From Gremmenia infestans (Eukaryota; Ascomycota; Leotiomycetes; Helotiales; Hamatocanthoscyphaceae): 64,000 nt of DNA. This document shows, piece after piece, positions 34,323-45,140 of the stretch. The position numbers were made by a program, and so were the translations under genes. The stretch's first letter is position 1; every line of letters starts with the position of its first letter. The notes under the pieces were generated by a model. It had not been told where the DNA came from, did not search any database, and was given only the letters and a program-made list of their open reading frames with translations. The stretch spans positions 208,501 to 272,500 of the forward strand of contig JAFEVB010000020.1 of NCBI GenBank assembly GCA_032629725.1, given 5' to 3'.

Positions 34323-36371
34323 TGTGTTGGATACCCTACAATGTTCGTTCTTTACTCCGTACATACATATCATTTACGTGTTAATCTGGATATTATTTTA
34401 CCGCTGCTTATAAACTCTCACTCACTTTGAAAATCTTCCCGATGTTGATATCCCTATATTGCTTTATTTTTTCACTCTACTCCACTCCACTACTCCTATC
34501 ATACATACATACATACAACATATAACGAAACATGACTCACGCAAGTGCGTTGCGTTGCGTTACATTACATTATATCTCCATTTATTCATCACCTACCTAC
34601 CTATCCTATCCCATCCTACCTTATCCGGAATGGGATGTGATCTTGTCTTCTATATAATATATAAAGAACCTCCTTCTCCGTACAGAGTAATTTATTCATC
34701 TCGCGCGCTTGCGCTATTGGAGATGGGAAATGTCGATTGGATGGTATGGTATGCGTAAGAGCGAGCGAGCGGGTTCATGTAAGATGTAGTGAGGGGCTGG
34801 GCGGTTGGTTTTATGAGTCTATAGCCCTGTTACTTGAGTCTGTAGGTACGTGAGTACTTCTGCACTGTCCGACGGTTGCAGTGGCGCGTTTGTTGATTAT
34901 TTTGGGGGGCGGGGGCGCGCGAGAGATGAGAGTAGTTGTCCTTAAGTTGGTCTTGCTATTATTGTTATTGTCCTCCATTCGTAAGCTGCAATCAGCGTTC
35001 GCCTCGTGCAAGCCTAACGCAAAAGCACAAACAAAGAACGTGGCTTGGTCCTTGGGTGTCAAATTTCTTCGGCTACTATACAGTACGAGAGAGTGGAGCT
35101 TGGACGAGAGTTGTTCAATCTAAGTGGGGGATCTAGGATCTATATAGCAGTAGACGGGAAATTGAAAGTTGTTGATTTGATTTTGCTCTGGTGTCTTGGG
35201 ATGGATGGATGGGGCGTTTATACGAGTAGTTTGATTTTGTAGTACCTGCCTACCCTTTGCAGTTTCAAGTTTTTCTAGCAGCAAATCAGAGGCACTGAAA
35301 ATAGTACTACAGTAGTACTGCAGTAGTAAAGCATAAGCGTTGGAAACGTAATAGCTGATTTAATTGGATAGCCTAATGCAGTTAGTTTATCGACCATGTG
35401 TCTTGTCTCGTGAGGTAGGGAGGGAAGGTGGGAGGGTGGGTGGGTGTTGTGAAGGGTGGGGATATTTAGTTGAAAGGGGGTTTTTGAGCAAGCATATTGT
35501 TCTGTGCAAGCCAGCTATGGTGGTTAAAGTTAAAAAGATGTTGGTTATGACCACACCTGTTGGTGCCTCCCGGGCTGCATCATCCAAGAGGCATATACGG
35601 CCTCCACAGCAGCCTTTTGTGTGTCGGAGTCTGTTATGGTGAGGTACGGCGTAGTACATGATAGGGTATATATACTGTCAGAGGAAGTTGGCTCCTCTCC
35701 TGGTCTGTCTTGAAGGCTTGAGGAAGTATATTCCTTCTCTCATTGCGTACGCCCATGCATGATATTTATTTTCCTAAAACGGTACTGCTTCGTTAGCATT
35801 CATGGATTCTTAGTTATTGACTTCGGTTCCATTTCTTGGAGATGTGTTTGTTTTGAATTGCTTCGTTGCTATCAGTCTTCCATCAGTACGGTACTGCGGG
35901 CAATTTCTTACTCTACGGTCCCTGAATTTGCTCAATTTATCAGCCTAGACAATATCGCAAAATAATTGGAAGGCTTGATTATATGTCTTTGATTGGCTAA
36001 GTTTTCATGCACATCTAGCTGCAAACATCACACCACACAAAGGTCTCTCGAGAAAGCTCCTCCCTTTGTTGGCTTTTCGTGTTAGCTGCCAATATTCCAG
36101 TCAGATAAAGAACAATTTCATTCATGGAAAGGAAATATTTACACCTGGGTTTCTCGGGCTTTAATTTCCAAGGTTAATAAAGGTATCTTTAACGTCGAGC
36201 TCAACATAGAAAAGAGTATTATGCCGTGTTTCGTCGAATTATAAGTTAGGTCTAATCTGATCATTCCTAAACTTCCTGACATGAGAAACAGCTCAAAAAT
36301 TTGAGCTACTGAATCGAGTGATTCTCAAGTACTCCCCTATACCTTGAAGTATTATTATACTAAAGCCTATC
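34323..36371. other. Intergenic region rich in simple repeats
   Basis: No gene supported. It has a CATACATACATACATACA tract at about 34502-34518, GCGTTGCGTTGCGTTACATT near 34546-34565, pyrimidine-rich TACC/ATCC repeats up to 34625, AGTACTACAGTAGTACTGCA near 35306-35325, and a G-run cluster at 35430-35444. Confidence 0.45.
35430..35444 (+). other. Predicted G-quadruplex motif with one-base loops
   Basis: The sequence GGGAGGGTGGGTGGG has four GGG runs separated by single A, T and T. This loop pattern is known to give very stable parallel quadruplexes. Additional GGG runs lie at 35418-35424. It is located in an intergenic interval about 930 bp upstream of the 2EXR gene. Pattern only; no functional evidence. 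Confidence 0.6.
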
Positions 36372-37325
36372 ATGGCCTCCCCAACCTTCCACCCATTTAG
36401 CCGCCTTCCCCCAGAGCTTCGACTCATGGTATGGAAAGAACACTCCCAAATCCCATACGCCCACCACATCATCGTCCGCCTCGCCGGAACTCCCTACTAC
36501 TGCCCTCCCACCCCATCCACAAAAGCCGTGCGAGCTCAGAAAGCCACAGCTACCACCCCAGCCGTCGCAGCCAAACCAAGCGTGCGCGCCGTCCCTGCCA
36601 CAGTAAAACAAGAGCTCACAATCCGCAACGCGTCCTGGCCTCTGCCCCTTCTAGGAGTCAACCACGAAGCCCGCTCCGAGGTGCTGAGACACAATCCTAA
36701 CTTCCTGGAAATCAACCGCCGCGGCCCACGCGTCTACTTCAACGCCGCACGGAATATCATCCATTTTGACTTCTACTCCCTCCACGTCCTCAGCAACTAC
36801 GCTGACGCATTCGGCGCTGGTCCTACCGTCGCGGCCCCCTATCCAAACCTCGCCGGCTTCTCGGACATCCTCAGCATCAGCGTGCCGCCCCCGCGTCCAG
36901 ACACAGGCATGGTACAACTCCCGCCCACCTTCTCGGGGACTCATAAGGTGGTGCTGAATCTGCGACAGGTAGAAATACCAGGAGCAGGAGCAGGAGCAGG
37001 ACCAGGACCAGTAGCAATACCGCTCAATCCCAACCGGCACCAGAACCCGCCCTTGGCCAGCGTCAGCTATGTCGAAACGACCAGCGAGACGAACAATGGG
37101 TTTCCGCGTACTAGGTTCACGCGCACGCAGTGTGTGCAGGAGAGTCTACGGGTGTATGGGGAGGTGAAGAGGGAGTGGAGACATAGGGCGCAGAGGAAGG
37201 TTGTGGATGAGGCGTGTAGTAAGGAGAATGAGGTTGTTAATGAGTATGAGTTCCAGCCGGTTGATTGGGGGCATCAGAGTGTTACGAAGGGGCCGGGTGT
37301 GCGTGCGCCGTTTAGCCCGCCGTGA
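36372..37325 (+). CDS. 2EXR domain-containing protein
   Basis: A single 317-aa exon. The N-terminus, FHPFSRLPPELRLMVWKEHS, has the 'F..F..LP.ELRL.IW' signature of the 2EXR family, and PLLGVNHEARSEVLRHNPNF has the second signature, 'LL.VNREAR.E.L'. YFNAARNIIHFDFYSLHVLS is the usual following strand. An alanine/proline-rich insert (~50-75) and a GAGAGAGPGPVAIP stretch (~203-216) look like loops. The family is greatly expanded in plant-associated fungi, and its biochemical role is unknown. The start is the first ATG and gives the complete motif. The gene ends 38 bp before the AT-rich inverted-repeat element. Confidence 0.85.
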   Translation: MASPTFHPFSRLPPELRLMVWKEHSQIPYAHHIIVRLAGTPYYCPPTPSTKAVRAQKATATTPAVAAKPSVRAVPATVKQELTIRNASWPLPLLGVNHEARSEVLRHNPNFLEINRRGPRVYFNAARNIIHFDFYSLHVLSNYADAFGAGPTVAAPYPNLAGFSDILSISVPPPRPDTGMVQLPPTFSGTHKVVLNLRQVEIPGAGAGAGPGPVAIPLNPNRHQNPPLASVSYVETTSETNNGFPRTRFTRTQCVQESLRVYGEVKREWRHRAQRKVVDEACSKENEVVNEYEFQPVDWGHQSVTKGPGVRAPFSPP

Positions 37326-37363
37326 ATGAGGTGCCATGGATAGTAAGTGGGAGTATTATATAT

Positions 37364-37986
37364 CGGTTATTTACTAATTCCATATTGTTTCAAATTTAAA
37401 TTACTCGATCCATATTGTTTAATGCATATATTACTTGATCTATACTATTTGATTTTTTTTTACTAAAACTTGCATACCTACTACTAGTAGTAGAAGCTTA
37501 TAACTTTATATATCTTCTAGGATATTAGCATACTAGCATATAGCTATAATAAATGCTTATATGCCCTATTAGGATATGTATATCACGTGAACCATATGAT
37601 CTTAGCCCTAATAACTAAGTATTATTAAGACCTTTCACTTTATTACTATAACCTTAGCATTTACACCTATAAATGCAATAATAAAACTATAGATTACTAG
37701 GCTAGATAAATAAACTATATGTATAGATAGGATCACGTGATATATATAATATATATATAATATATATGTTCTAATACTTCTAGCTTATTATTACCCTTTT
37801 TAATTTTATATCTAGGACTTTATTACTAGTAGATAATAGTATAGCATTATGCTAGCGCTATTTCTAAGTATAATAGAGCAAGCTACTAGTAGAAACTAAA
37901 AAGTGTATGGATCGAGTAATAAGAGCATTAAACAATATAGATCGAGTAATTAAAATTTAAAACAATATGGATTTAGTAAATAACCG
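37364..37986. mobile_element. AT-rich inverted-repeat element (MITE or solo foldback, probably mutated)
   Basis: A 623-bp segment has terminal inverted repeats of about 62 bp (37364-37425 and 37925-37986), starting CGGTTATTTACTAA and differing at only about four positions. Weaker similarity continues inward to about 37452. Each arm is built of ~25-bp units containing TTACTCGATCCATATTGTTT. The interior is strikingly rich in TA dinucleotides (ATATATATAATATATATATA near 37740-37765) compared with its surroundings, as expected after repeat-induced point mutation. There is no coding capacity and no clear target duplication. The family cannot be named. Confidence 0.75.
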
Positions 37987-40900
37987 ATTGTATATTATAT
38001 TTTTATGTTTCGGTTGTACCGTTGGTCGATTATGCATACATATTCGCGCTTGCTGTCTATAATGGACAGAGAGTTTTCTGGTGAGAATGTATTAGCTGAA
38101 CAGTGAGTAGGTAGCATTATGGGTGCTTTTCTCCCCTACATGAATTCGAAGTCGGATTTCAGAGACTCAAAGGAACGTCACGTGTACTTTTATCAAGCTT
38201 GCAGTTTGCTTTTCCACGGGAATCAATATAGCGCTTAGGGAAGGAATAACGATTGAAGTCAAAGTAGAATGAGTTATACGAAGTGAATAGTTGGCATCAA
38301 ATATTACTCCGAGGCAGTGTTTTCAGACCCGGCGTTCCGTCCCCCAGCTAAAAGAGGAAGTGGATTTTGAAGTCCGGACTACCCGCAAACACCACGCTTG
38401 ATTCAACACAGCTAGGATTTTGCGGAGGCATGATAGCTATATTACGTACATTGTCATACTCGACGTCGTGGTGAGATGTGGTTGGTGTCGTTCCTGAACG
38501 AAGCTTGTTTGGTATCTTGTTAATTTGAACCAAATTCGTGGCGAGATAGAGGAAATGGACGCTTGATGGTTTAAAGTTCCAAGTATCTTTCTTCTACAGC
38601 TATGGCTTCGTTTTCGTACTCGTGGATTTAGAACTACGTTATCCCATTCCAGGTAAGTTCCTCGTCAAAGGAGCATGCAAGCGAGCCCCTGACAAAATTG
38701 ATCCAAGATGACAACGACCCGATCACGCTAGAAATCAAACAGTCGTCACACTAGCTGAGTGTCATGAATCGGTCTTGGTACAGTCAAACAGAAAGGCGTG
38801 GTTGGTTAAGATTGGCGCACTTGATCGGCGAGGAAAGGAAAGGGAAGGGGAGGGGCCAAATCCGCACGCACTCGGATCAGCGGAAAGCGTCACATTACTT
38901 CGATATTCAACACCTCTACCAACTTCAGCGCTTGGCATTGAGGGGTAGAAAGTGGGAGATGGATGGGCTGCCGCTGTAGATTGAGCGCTTGTCCACTGAC
39001 CTGGTGAACAAAGCTGCCGGTGTGTTTTCGGGGTATTTATATCAGTTGGTCGGTCACATCGCGGAAGCAATACATGGACGATCTGTGCATTTAATCCTAT
39101 ATAAGGATATTCCGATTTAAAGAAGTTACGTAAATGGCCCATTACTTCACTCCATAGACTTACACGTTTGTGCGACACTGCAAGAGTTCATAAGCACTGC
39201 ATTGGAAAGAAAGATTTAGCTGCGCTCTGGTAGAAATGAGAAATTTCTGGTGAAGAGAAGATCGAAGGTTTCAGATAATGAATACTTTTTCATGGCTGCA
39301 ATGCGTGATCGCAGCTTCAGGATACGCTCAGATGTTATCATAAACGAGAAAGCTGTAGGGAGAAGAGAGTCCTTACAAGAGAGGTATAAAAATCTTTTTC
39401 CGAGAATCTGTGCAGAGTAATTCATAGCCTGTAGCCGGTTGGCAACTTGCAAATGTTTGCATCAGTTCAGAAGTGGGAAATACTGGATAGTAATGACCCC
39501 AACGGGTAGCACGCACGGAAAGGGCATTGAACAGAATAAACTGAATGCCAAGGACTCAAGCGTGGCCTCACACTTTGAACTCAGATATTAGAACTCCAGA
39601 TCTTCTTGAGCGATCATACTATGTGTCAGAATCATCAGCAGACTGTCAATGGCTGAAAAAATAGATGATATAATACGAGAAGAAAGTGACCTAAGTTCAG
39701 CCTGGGAAACTTTGTTTCAAGGCTGGCTTGCAGCATCAAAGTGACAATAACAAGTTTTGTGATCATCATTTTGGCCTGTAAGAAGAGTCGATGAATAAAC
39801 AAATACAAACTTACTCTTTGCGGGGGAGTTTTGCGCAGCATCCGAATTCTAAATTTGAAAACATTTAGCACGGTTCGGGGTCAAAGCTCGTTCTTCTTCT
39901 AGATGGGAGGCATGGACAGTCAGAAATACTCAAATGGAATAGAATCATGGTAGCAGATGCACTCATTACTTCTAGCGTTTTTGTTTCTCATCATGAAGCC
40001 GGGGAAGAAATACTGAAAAGGGATGTTCATACATTCAGGAAAAGAAGAAACCTAAGAACTTCCAAGAAACAAGTTCTAGATCCAGTCATCCACATCAAAA
40101 GAAACAGGGCTTGGCATGTTTCAGCAGTCACATGTGGCTGCCGCTGGAGGTCAACTAGTTTTCCCAGCCGAGAGCTCATTATGTCTGGACGCCAGCAAGT
40201 AACGCGGATATTATAGGTACACTTGCAGTTTATATAACGAGATTCGGAATTGATGCCCATCAACGAACCAGAGAATTCAAGGGGGGTGAGTGAAACTAAC
40301 GAATTTTCAAATTTAGAACCCCTGGAGGTCTGCCATAAGCTAACTGACATCCTACAACCAAGAGCGCCGAGCACATTTGAATGAACATGTTAGCGGTGAT
40401 CTCAAAAGCAAAGCTTAGTGAACAGGAATGAAGCAGAGGATTATCAGTAAAGTAAGCCATTTTATTGGTGAATAAACAGCGTCAATTATAAAGAATATAA
40501 AGCATCATAGAAATAAATCAAAGCGTTAAAGAAACGGGGCGTATCTACCTTGACACTCAAACAATCCACGAATCTGACCAGCTGTTGCGGCAGTGTTGCT
40601 CTCCTACAGTGTAATGAACGAGGAAGTATGCCAATGCATCATCGCAAGGACAACGTAGACCAAAAGGCCATGTAGGTCACCTGACAATGATTGAAAGATG
40701 ACCGTGACCCTGTTGGTATTACAAGATCTTCATTGCCGACCAACCAGTCTTGTACTCCGTGACGAAAGAAATAATATGGACGAGAATGAGACGTAGTCGA
40801 ATTCGAGCAGCTGTGGAGGCATTAGCATAATTCAAGTGGGTGGATATCTTGAAGGAAAAGTGTCAAAAGAATACTTCTTCGAAATATAGAAATCTTGATA

Positions 40901-43206
40901 TCATTGTTGGATTAACAGCTTAATTCTGAATCCGTAAGGGTTTTCATCATAGAGTTGGGGTGACGTCTGGTATGGAAGAGGGTCAACTTACTCGAAATGT
41001 GAGAAGCGGATGAAACGTGACTCCAAGTACTATGTTAGTTACCTAAGGTCAGAGATATTAGCAGGTATTTGAGATATCAATGATGAGTTGGAATAATGAG
41101 TTGATCGAACGCCCATCAGATATTTGTACATGGACTGAGTTCCCTGCAACTCGAAAGATGCTTCGGGATGCTGTACTAAATCATCATATTGGGAAGAGCT
41201 GACATGGCGAAATACGGACAAGGGTTATCATTCTTTCAGAACGGCCATCTTTATTCACACAGGCAGCACACTAAGATGAAGTCCACGCCGAAGCACGAAC
41301 CACAAATTTTGGACCCTAATGCTGAAGAGCCTATCCTTCAAACGAGAAGAACTTCAAGAGTTTTCACCGAGTATCAGAACTTCCGTCGCCAACAGGAACG
41401 CTACCTTCCTTAAGCCAGGGGACTAACCCCCGACGTTGGACACACTTCTCGCCGATGAATTTCCACCCTTCGACTCCATTGTAGCGAGGAGAATCGGGGT
41501 GTTGTGCAACTCTGGCCGGAGGGAACTCGAAGAAGCACATGAAAATCACCGGTTCGCAGATCTAGAGAAACTTCTCACCCCCGTGAGCTAAATCCTTGAG
41601 GGGAGTCGGCATCAATATGGTTTTGAAATCCTCTCCGCGGATCAAGAAGGGAATCACCCCAACCCTATGCGCAGGACGAACTTCGGAACAGCAACAAGTG
41701 GAACTCGAGGAGATTGCCAGAGAGTCCCCATCACCAAGAGTAGCACAGTGTACTGATTTTGGTGCGGAGAGCCTGAGCGATCCGTACATGATTTACCAGA
41801 CGGTATAAATATGAATGCAATGGAGAGGTATTTGCAAACATGATTTAACATCGAAGGGTACCTGCCGAAGCAGGCTGTTATAGCTCAAGTATCAACGGAT
41901 GACCCTGAGAGGTTGGAGGCTCAGGGTCTTTAGGTTGAAGAGCAATTGGTTCTTCTCAGTGAACATACAATTTGGATGCAATGAGAATCCACGCTGCGCA
42001 AAAGAAGGATAATGTCAGAGGGTAGGTATGGATGGAGAGTGCCTTGACTCAAGTGACTGGGAGAGAGGTGTTGTACAAGTAAAGCAAGACCATAGGAAAG
42101 AGTAACGGTGCGGTATAAAAGGTTAGATGGGCAAAATTGTGTTTGGACACGTACATGCAGTCAAAGAGCTCTGGAGACTCATGGTGTTGATGTGAATATG
42201 GTGCGTACAGTAAGCTCTGGTGGGGATGAATGCGGCAGGCGAGGAGACGCATCGAGGAGATCATAGGCTGTTGAGGCTGTGAAAGCATGGTTGATAGTAT
42301 CTGCATGTTTCTGTTTGTAAGAGGAAAACGAGCGAGGAATTCTTGTATGGAGACATACGCCAGATGTGTTGGGGTTCGAATTTCCAGAGCGCATCGAGCT
42401 TTTTGAGTAGTTTGTTGTTGTGCCGTAGCTGACTCATCCGTGAAAGCTCTGCTGGAGTCAGCACGTGTACCAACAGCACGGAGAAGGGCAGAAAAGAACC
42501 AGGAACGAGTGAATCGGTGGATTTTCTCGAATAGAAGTCATGGAGTGAGCGAGTGGTGCGATTGAAGACTGCAAAATCTGGGAAAGCCTAGTAGAAGGGA
42601 ATGAAGAAGAAGATGATGAGGAAGAGAGCCAAAAGTCTCTCAAACCAATTAAGACGATGACTTGCCTTGGTGAGAGGAGCGTGCTGCTGCAGCATTTGAA
42701 GGTGGCCGGGGCCGCATGGCAAGACGCGGAGAGCGGATACATAGACGAGCAATGAGGCTCATAAGCTTGATATATTGTGCTGAAAGGTAGTGGAATGAAA
42801 CAAGTTACGCGATGGATGGCGTTGGAGGTTTTTTTTTATTGAGGAAGGATTGAAATTGAAAGGTCTGCAAGTGTTGTGGGTTGGGTTGTTGATAGAAAGA
42901 CGCGACGGCGCTAAGCCGAGTCGATGTAAAAGGTGCGGCCTTCTCTGGCAGAACAAGTCCAAGTCACTTGACTGTCAGAAGGCCAGTCCATTGAATAGGT
43001 GATGGAGCTTTCTCTCTCTCTATGAATGGACTAGCTCCCTTCCCAAGAGGAAGTTTTACGAATCTAGAGAAGTGCAATATAATTTACCCCTGAACCAAAC
43101 CCCTTTCTTGACGGACGAGAGGGGGGAAATGTGATAATTGATAGGTTCATGTAGAGACAATTCACCGAAGACTACTTAGGGACCTAGATAAATGCTCTCC
43201 AAGTGA
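37987..43206. other. Gene-poor interval with no firmly supported gene
   Basis: More than 5 kb without a domain-bearing ORF. Short ORFs with hydrophobic starts appear on the minus strand at 40388 (MFIQMCSALLVVGCQLAYG) and 39769 (MMITKLVIVTLMLQASLE); neither could be built into a convincing model. A minus-strand stretch at 41400-41550 reads FMCFFEFPPARVAQHPDSPR and may be a decayed exon. A poly-T run is near 42832. This could be a decayed or effector-like compartment; the evidence is thin. Confidence 0.35.
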
Positions 43207-43638
43207 CTAAAGCTCACCCGGAAACATGCACACAGTTCGCTGCTCCTCCACATACTTGAATACTATCCTGAAAGTTCCCTTTCCATGGTAAGTCCCACTC
43301 TCCAGATGCTGTGATAATCCACTTAGTGTATAGAAAGACTTCTCCTTCCGTGCAATTTCCGACTTGACTTCCACTAGAAGGGCGATAGAGCAGCGAAATA
43401 TCTTTGGTGCAGGCGCTGCAGACATTGTATGAGTCCTCTCAGCTTCTGGAGTGGGAAAGCATGGCCTAGATAAGGGGCATAGAGTAAACTGCAGACCACT
43501 GGATAGAAGATGAGGTCCGAGGTCAATTGATGCGATGCAAGCCGAAAGAGACCATTCACTATCGTCGAGAGATAATGGTTTGCTGCTCACCGCGGAGCAC
43601 TCTATGGTCGGTACCATTGGCCGCCATACTATCGGCAT
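43207..43638 (-). pseudogene. Degenerate C2H2-type zinc-finger fragment
   Basis: A 143-codon frame ends with KSFYTLSGLSQHLESGTYHG, then KGTFRIVFKYVEEQ. This recalls the fungal C2H2 arrangement 'CxKxFxTLSGLSQHLESGxC', but the expected cysteines are replaced (for example Tyr in HLESGTY). The N-terminal half has no recognisable pattern and no better start exon was found. It is therefore listed as a probable remnant, not a working gene. Another zinc-binding-like ORF lies 0.7 kb away at 44341. Confidence 0.3.
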
Positions 43639-44223
43639 GTCGTCGTTTTCATATGACTATCTCAACCTCCAAGCAAAATACAATTTGGTCACGAGCGGGG
43701 GATTCAACGATTCTAGCGCCGTCATGGCTATGTTTTTGGATCTCTTGTCCAGTGAACATCATATGAAAGACCTTCCGCCACACTGGGTTTGCCCCAACGA
43801 TGCTTCAAATGTAGAGTCTGCGGCGAGCGACTATTTCGAAATACAGGCTACGCTTATGTTTACGCTTGTTTTTAAAATCAAGCTAAGGCAGAAGCCTATA
43901 AAGTATAGAGCGATTATTGCTTAACTCTACTAGCAAAATGTACTTGGGCGTTAACGGTTTCGAAAGCCTGCAAGATGGATCTTTTCACTGCAAATCCCTA
44001 GGATTGGCAGTGTCATCTGTATAAGCATAGCTTAGGCGGCAATGGACAAACGTACAAGTGTTATTAGGATGAATGTAAGGAATCCGTTACCACCTGTGAA
44101 AAGCTCACGTAGCATGCATATTACGCCTATGGATGGAATCTATGGACTTCGTTGATCAGATCTACTTTTGGTGTCACTACTGTGAAAATGCTATCACATT
44201 TTGAGTCCCACCATGATGAAGCC

Positions 44224-44230
44224 ATATAAA
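44224..44230 (+). promoter_or_regulatory. Possible TATA box of the small ORF at 44341
   Basis: ATATAAA lies about 115 bp before the ATG at 44341. Between them is a C/T-containing leader and one very short upstream ORF (ATGAGAGCATGA) that ends overlapping the start. Weak, position-based evidence only. Confidence 0.25.
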
Positions 44231-44340
44231 CGGTCCGAGACTATCGCTAATCCGGTGTCTTCATCGGTCAAAATCGATATTCAAATCGCGCAACTCAGTT
44301 CCTTCCCGCTCATTGAATCATCTTTCTCCATAATGAGAGC

Positions 44341-44607
44341 ATGAACTACGAAGAACGTCATATTAATGATTCCACAAACTCGGATATAGCAGTACAAATC
44401 GGCTCACACTTTCGATACTTGAAGCTTGGTGACACTATGTACTGTCCAGCAACTGTTCTTGGTGGAGCGACAGAACCGCTATGCGATTCTGAACATGCAA
44501 TGGATCCCCAAGAGGCGTGGCAACACATCCAAGATGTACATTACGGCTTCAGATTCCCCAACAACTATGCACCTAGTCCTACCGTAACAGGCTGCATAAG
44601 AGGATAA
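44341..44607 (+). CDS. Small hypothetical protein with possible zinc-binding residues
   Basis: An 88-aa single-exon ORF. Its centre reads YCPATVLGGATEPLCDSEHA, then DPQEAWQHIQDVHYGFRFP; the Cys...Cys...His-x4-His order is like a widely spaced C2H2 finger. The composition is protein-like and the ORF has a plausible TATA and leader. It may be an intact small gene or the surviving exon of a larger decayed zinc-finger gene, since a similar remnant lies just upstream on the other strand. No family assignment. Confidence 0.35.
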   Translation: MNYEERHINDSTNSDIAVQIGSHFRYLKLGDTMYCPATVLGGATEPLCDSEHAMDPQEAWQHIQDVHYGFRFPNNYAPSPTVTGCIRG

Positions 44608-45140
44608 CGAACATTTCCTAAAGGTGACAGTAATAGTAACAGCATTAAGAAAACTATGGTTTACAAGAACAAGAAGCCTCAAGTTATGTCTAGCGCCTTA
44701 AGTCTAGATAAGAAACGCTAAAATCCGAGTTTTGTGATTGCTAGGGTTGGTTGTGCTCGTAATCCTTTTCAGGAGATGAGCACAAATGAAAGAGTTAGTG
44801 ATACCATAACACAGAGTCAAAAGAAAAGTGAGAGCGACGGTGAATATAAAATAGATGGTTGCGACAATGACTTCGACCACTTGATCGATCCAGCTCTTCG
44901 ATAAGCTGTTCCGTACTGGGGCATCAGGCATACGGATTATATGACACTCTTTAGTTAGAATCGTAGCTGTTGATTTTCTGGGGTTAGTTTCTTCAACTGT
45001 ATTATATAGATTTTATAAGTAGTCATAAGAAAGTACCTAGGCCCACTCGAATACACATGAATAAACACTATTCAGATCGGTCGATTAAATAATCACTGTC
45101 GAGTAACAGGCGTATGGCATTGTATTCATGACCTAAAACC
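44608..45140. other. Intergenic spacer
   Basis: No gene supported. A minus-strand 75-codon ORF (44704-44931) contains one long hydrophobic stretch (VEVIVATIYFIFTVALTFLL) but has no partner exon. Confidence 0.35.

Noticed and set aside
39635..39871. Minus-strand ORF with two possible introns of 38-39 nt
   Set aside because: Frames can be joined, but introns this short are unusual here and one donor (GTCACT) is poor. Left as an observation only.
43535..43924. 129-codon plus-strand ORF
   Set aside because: It overlaps the zinc-finger remnant on the other strand and has no recognisable domain or coding bias.
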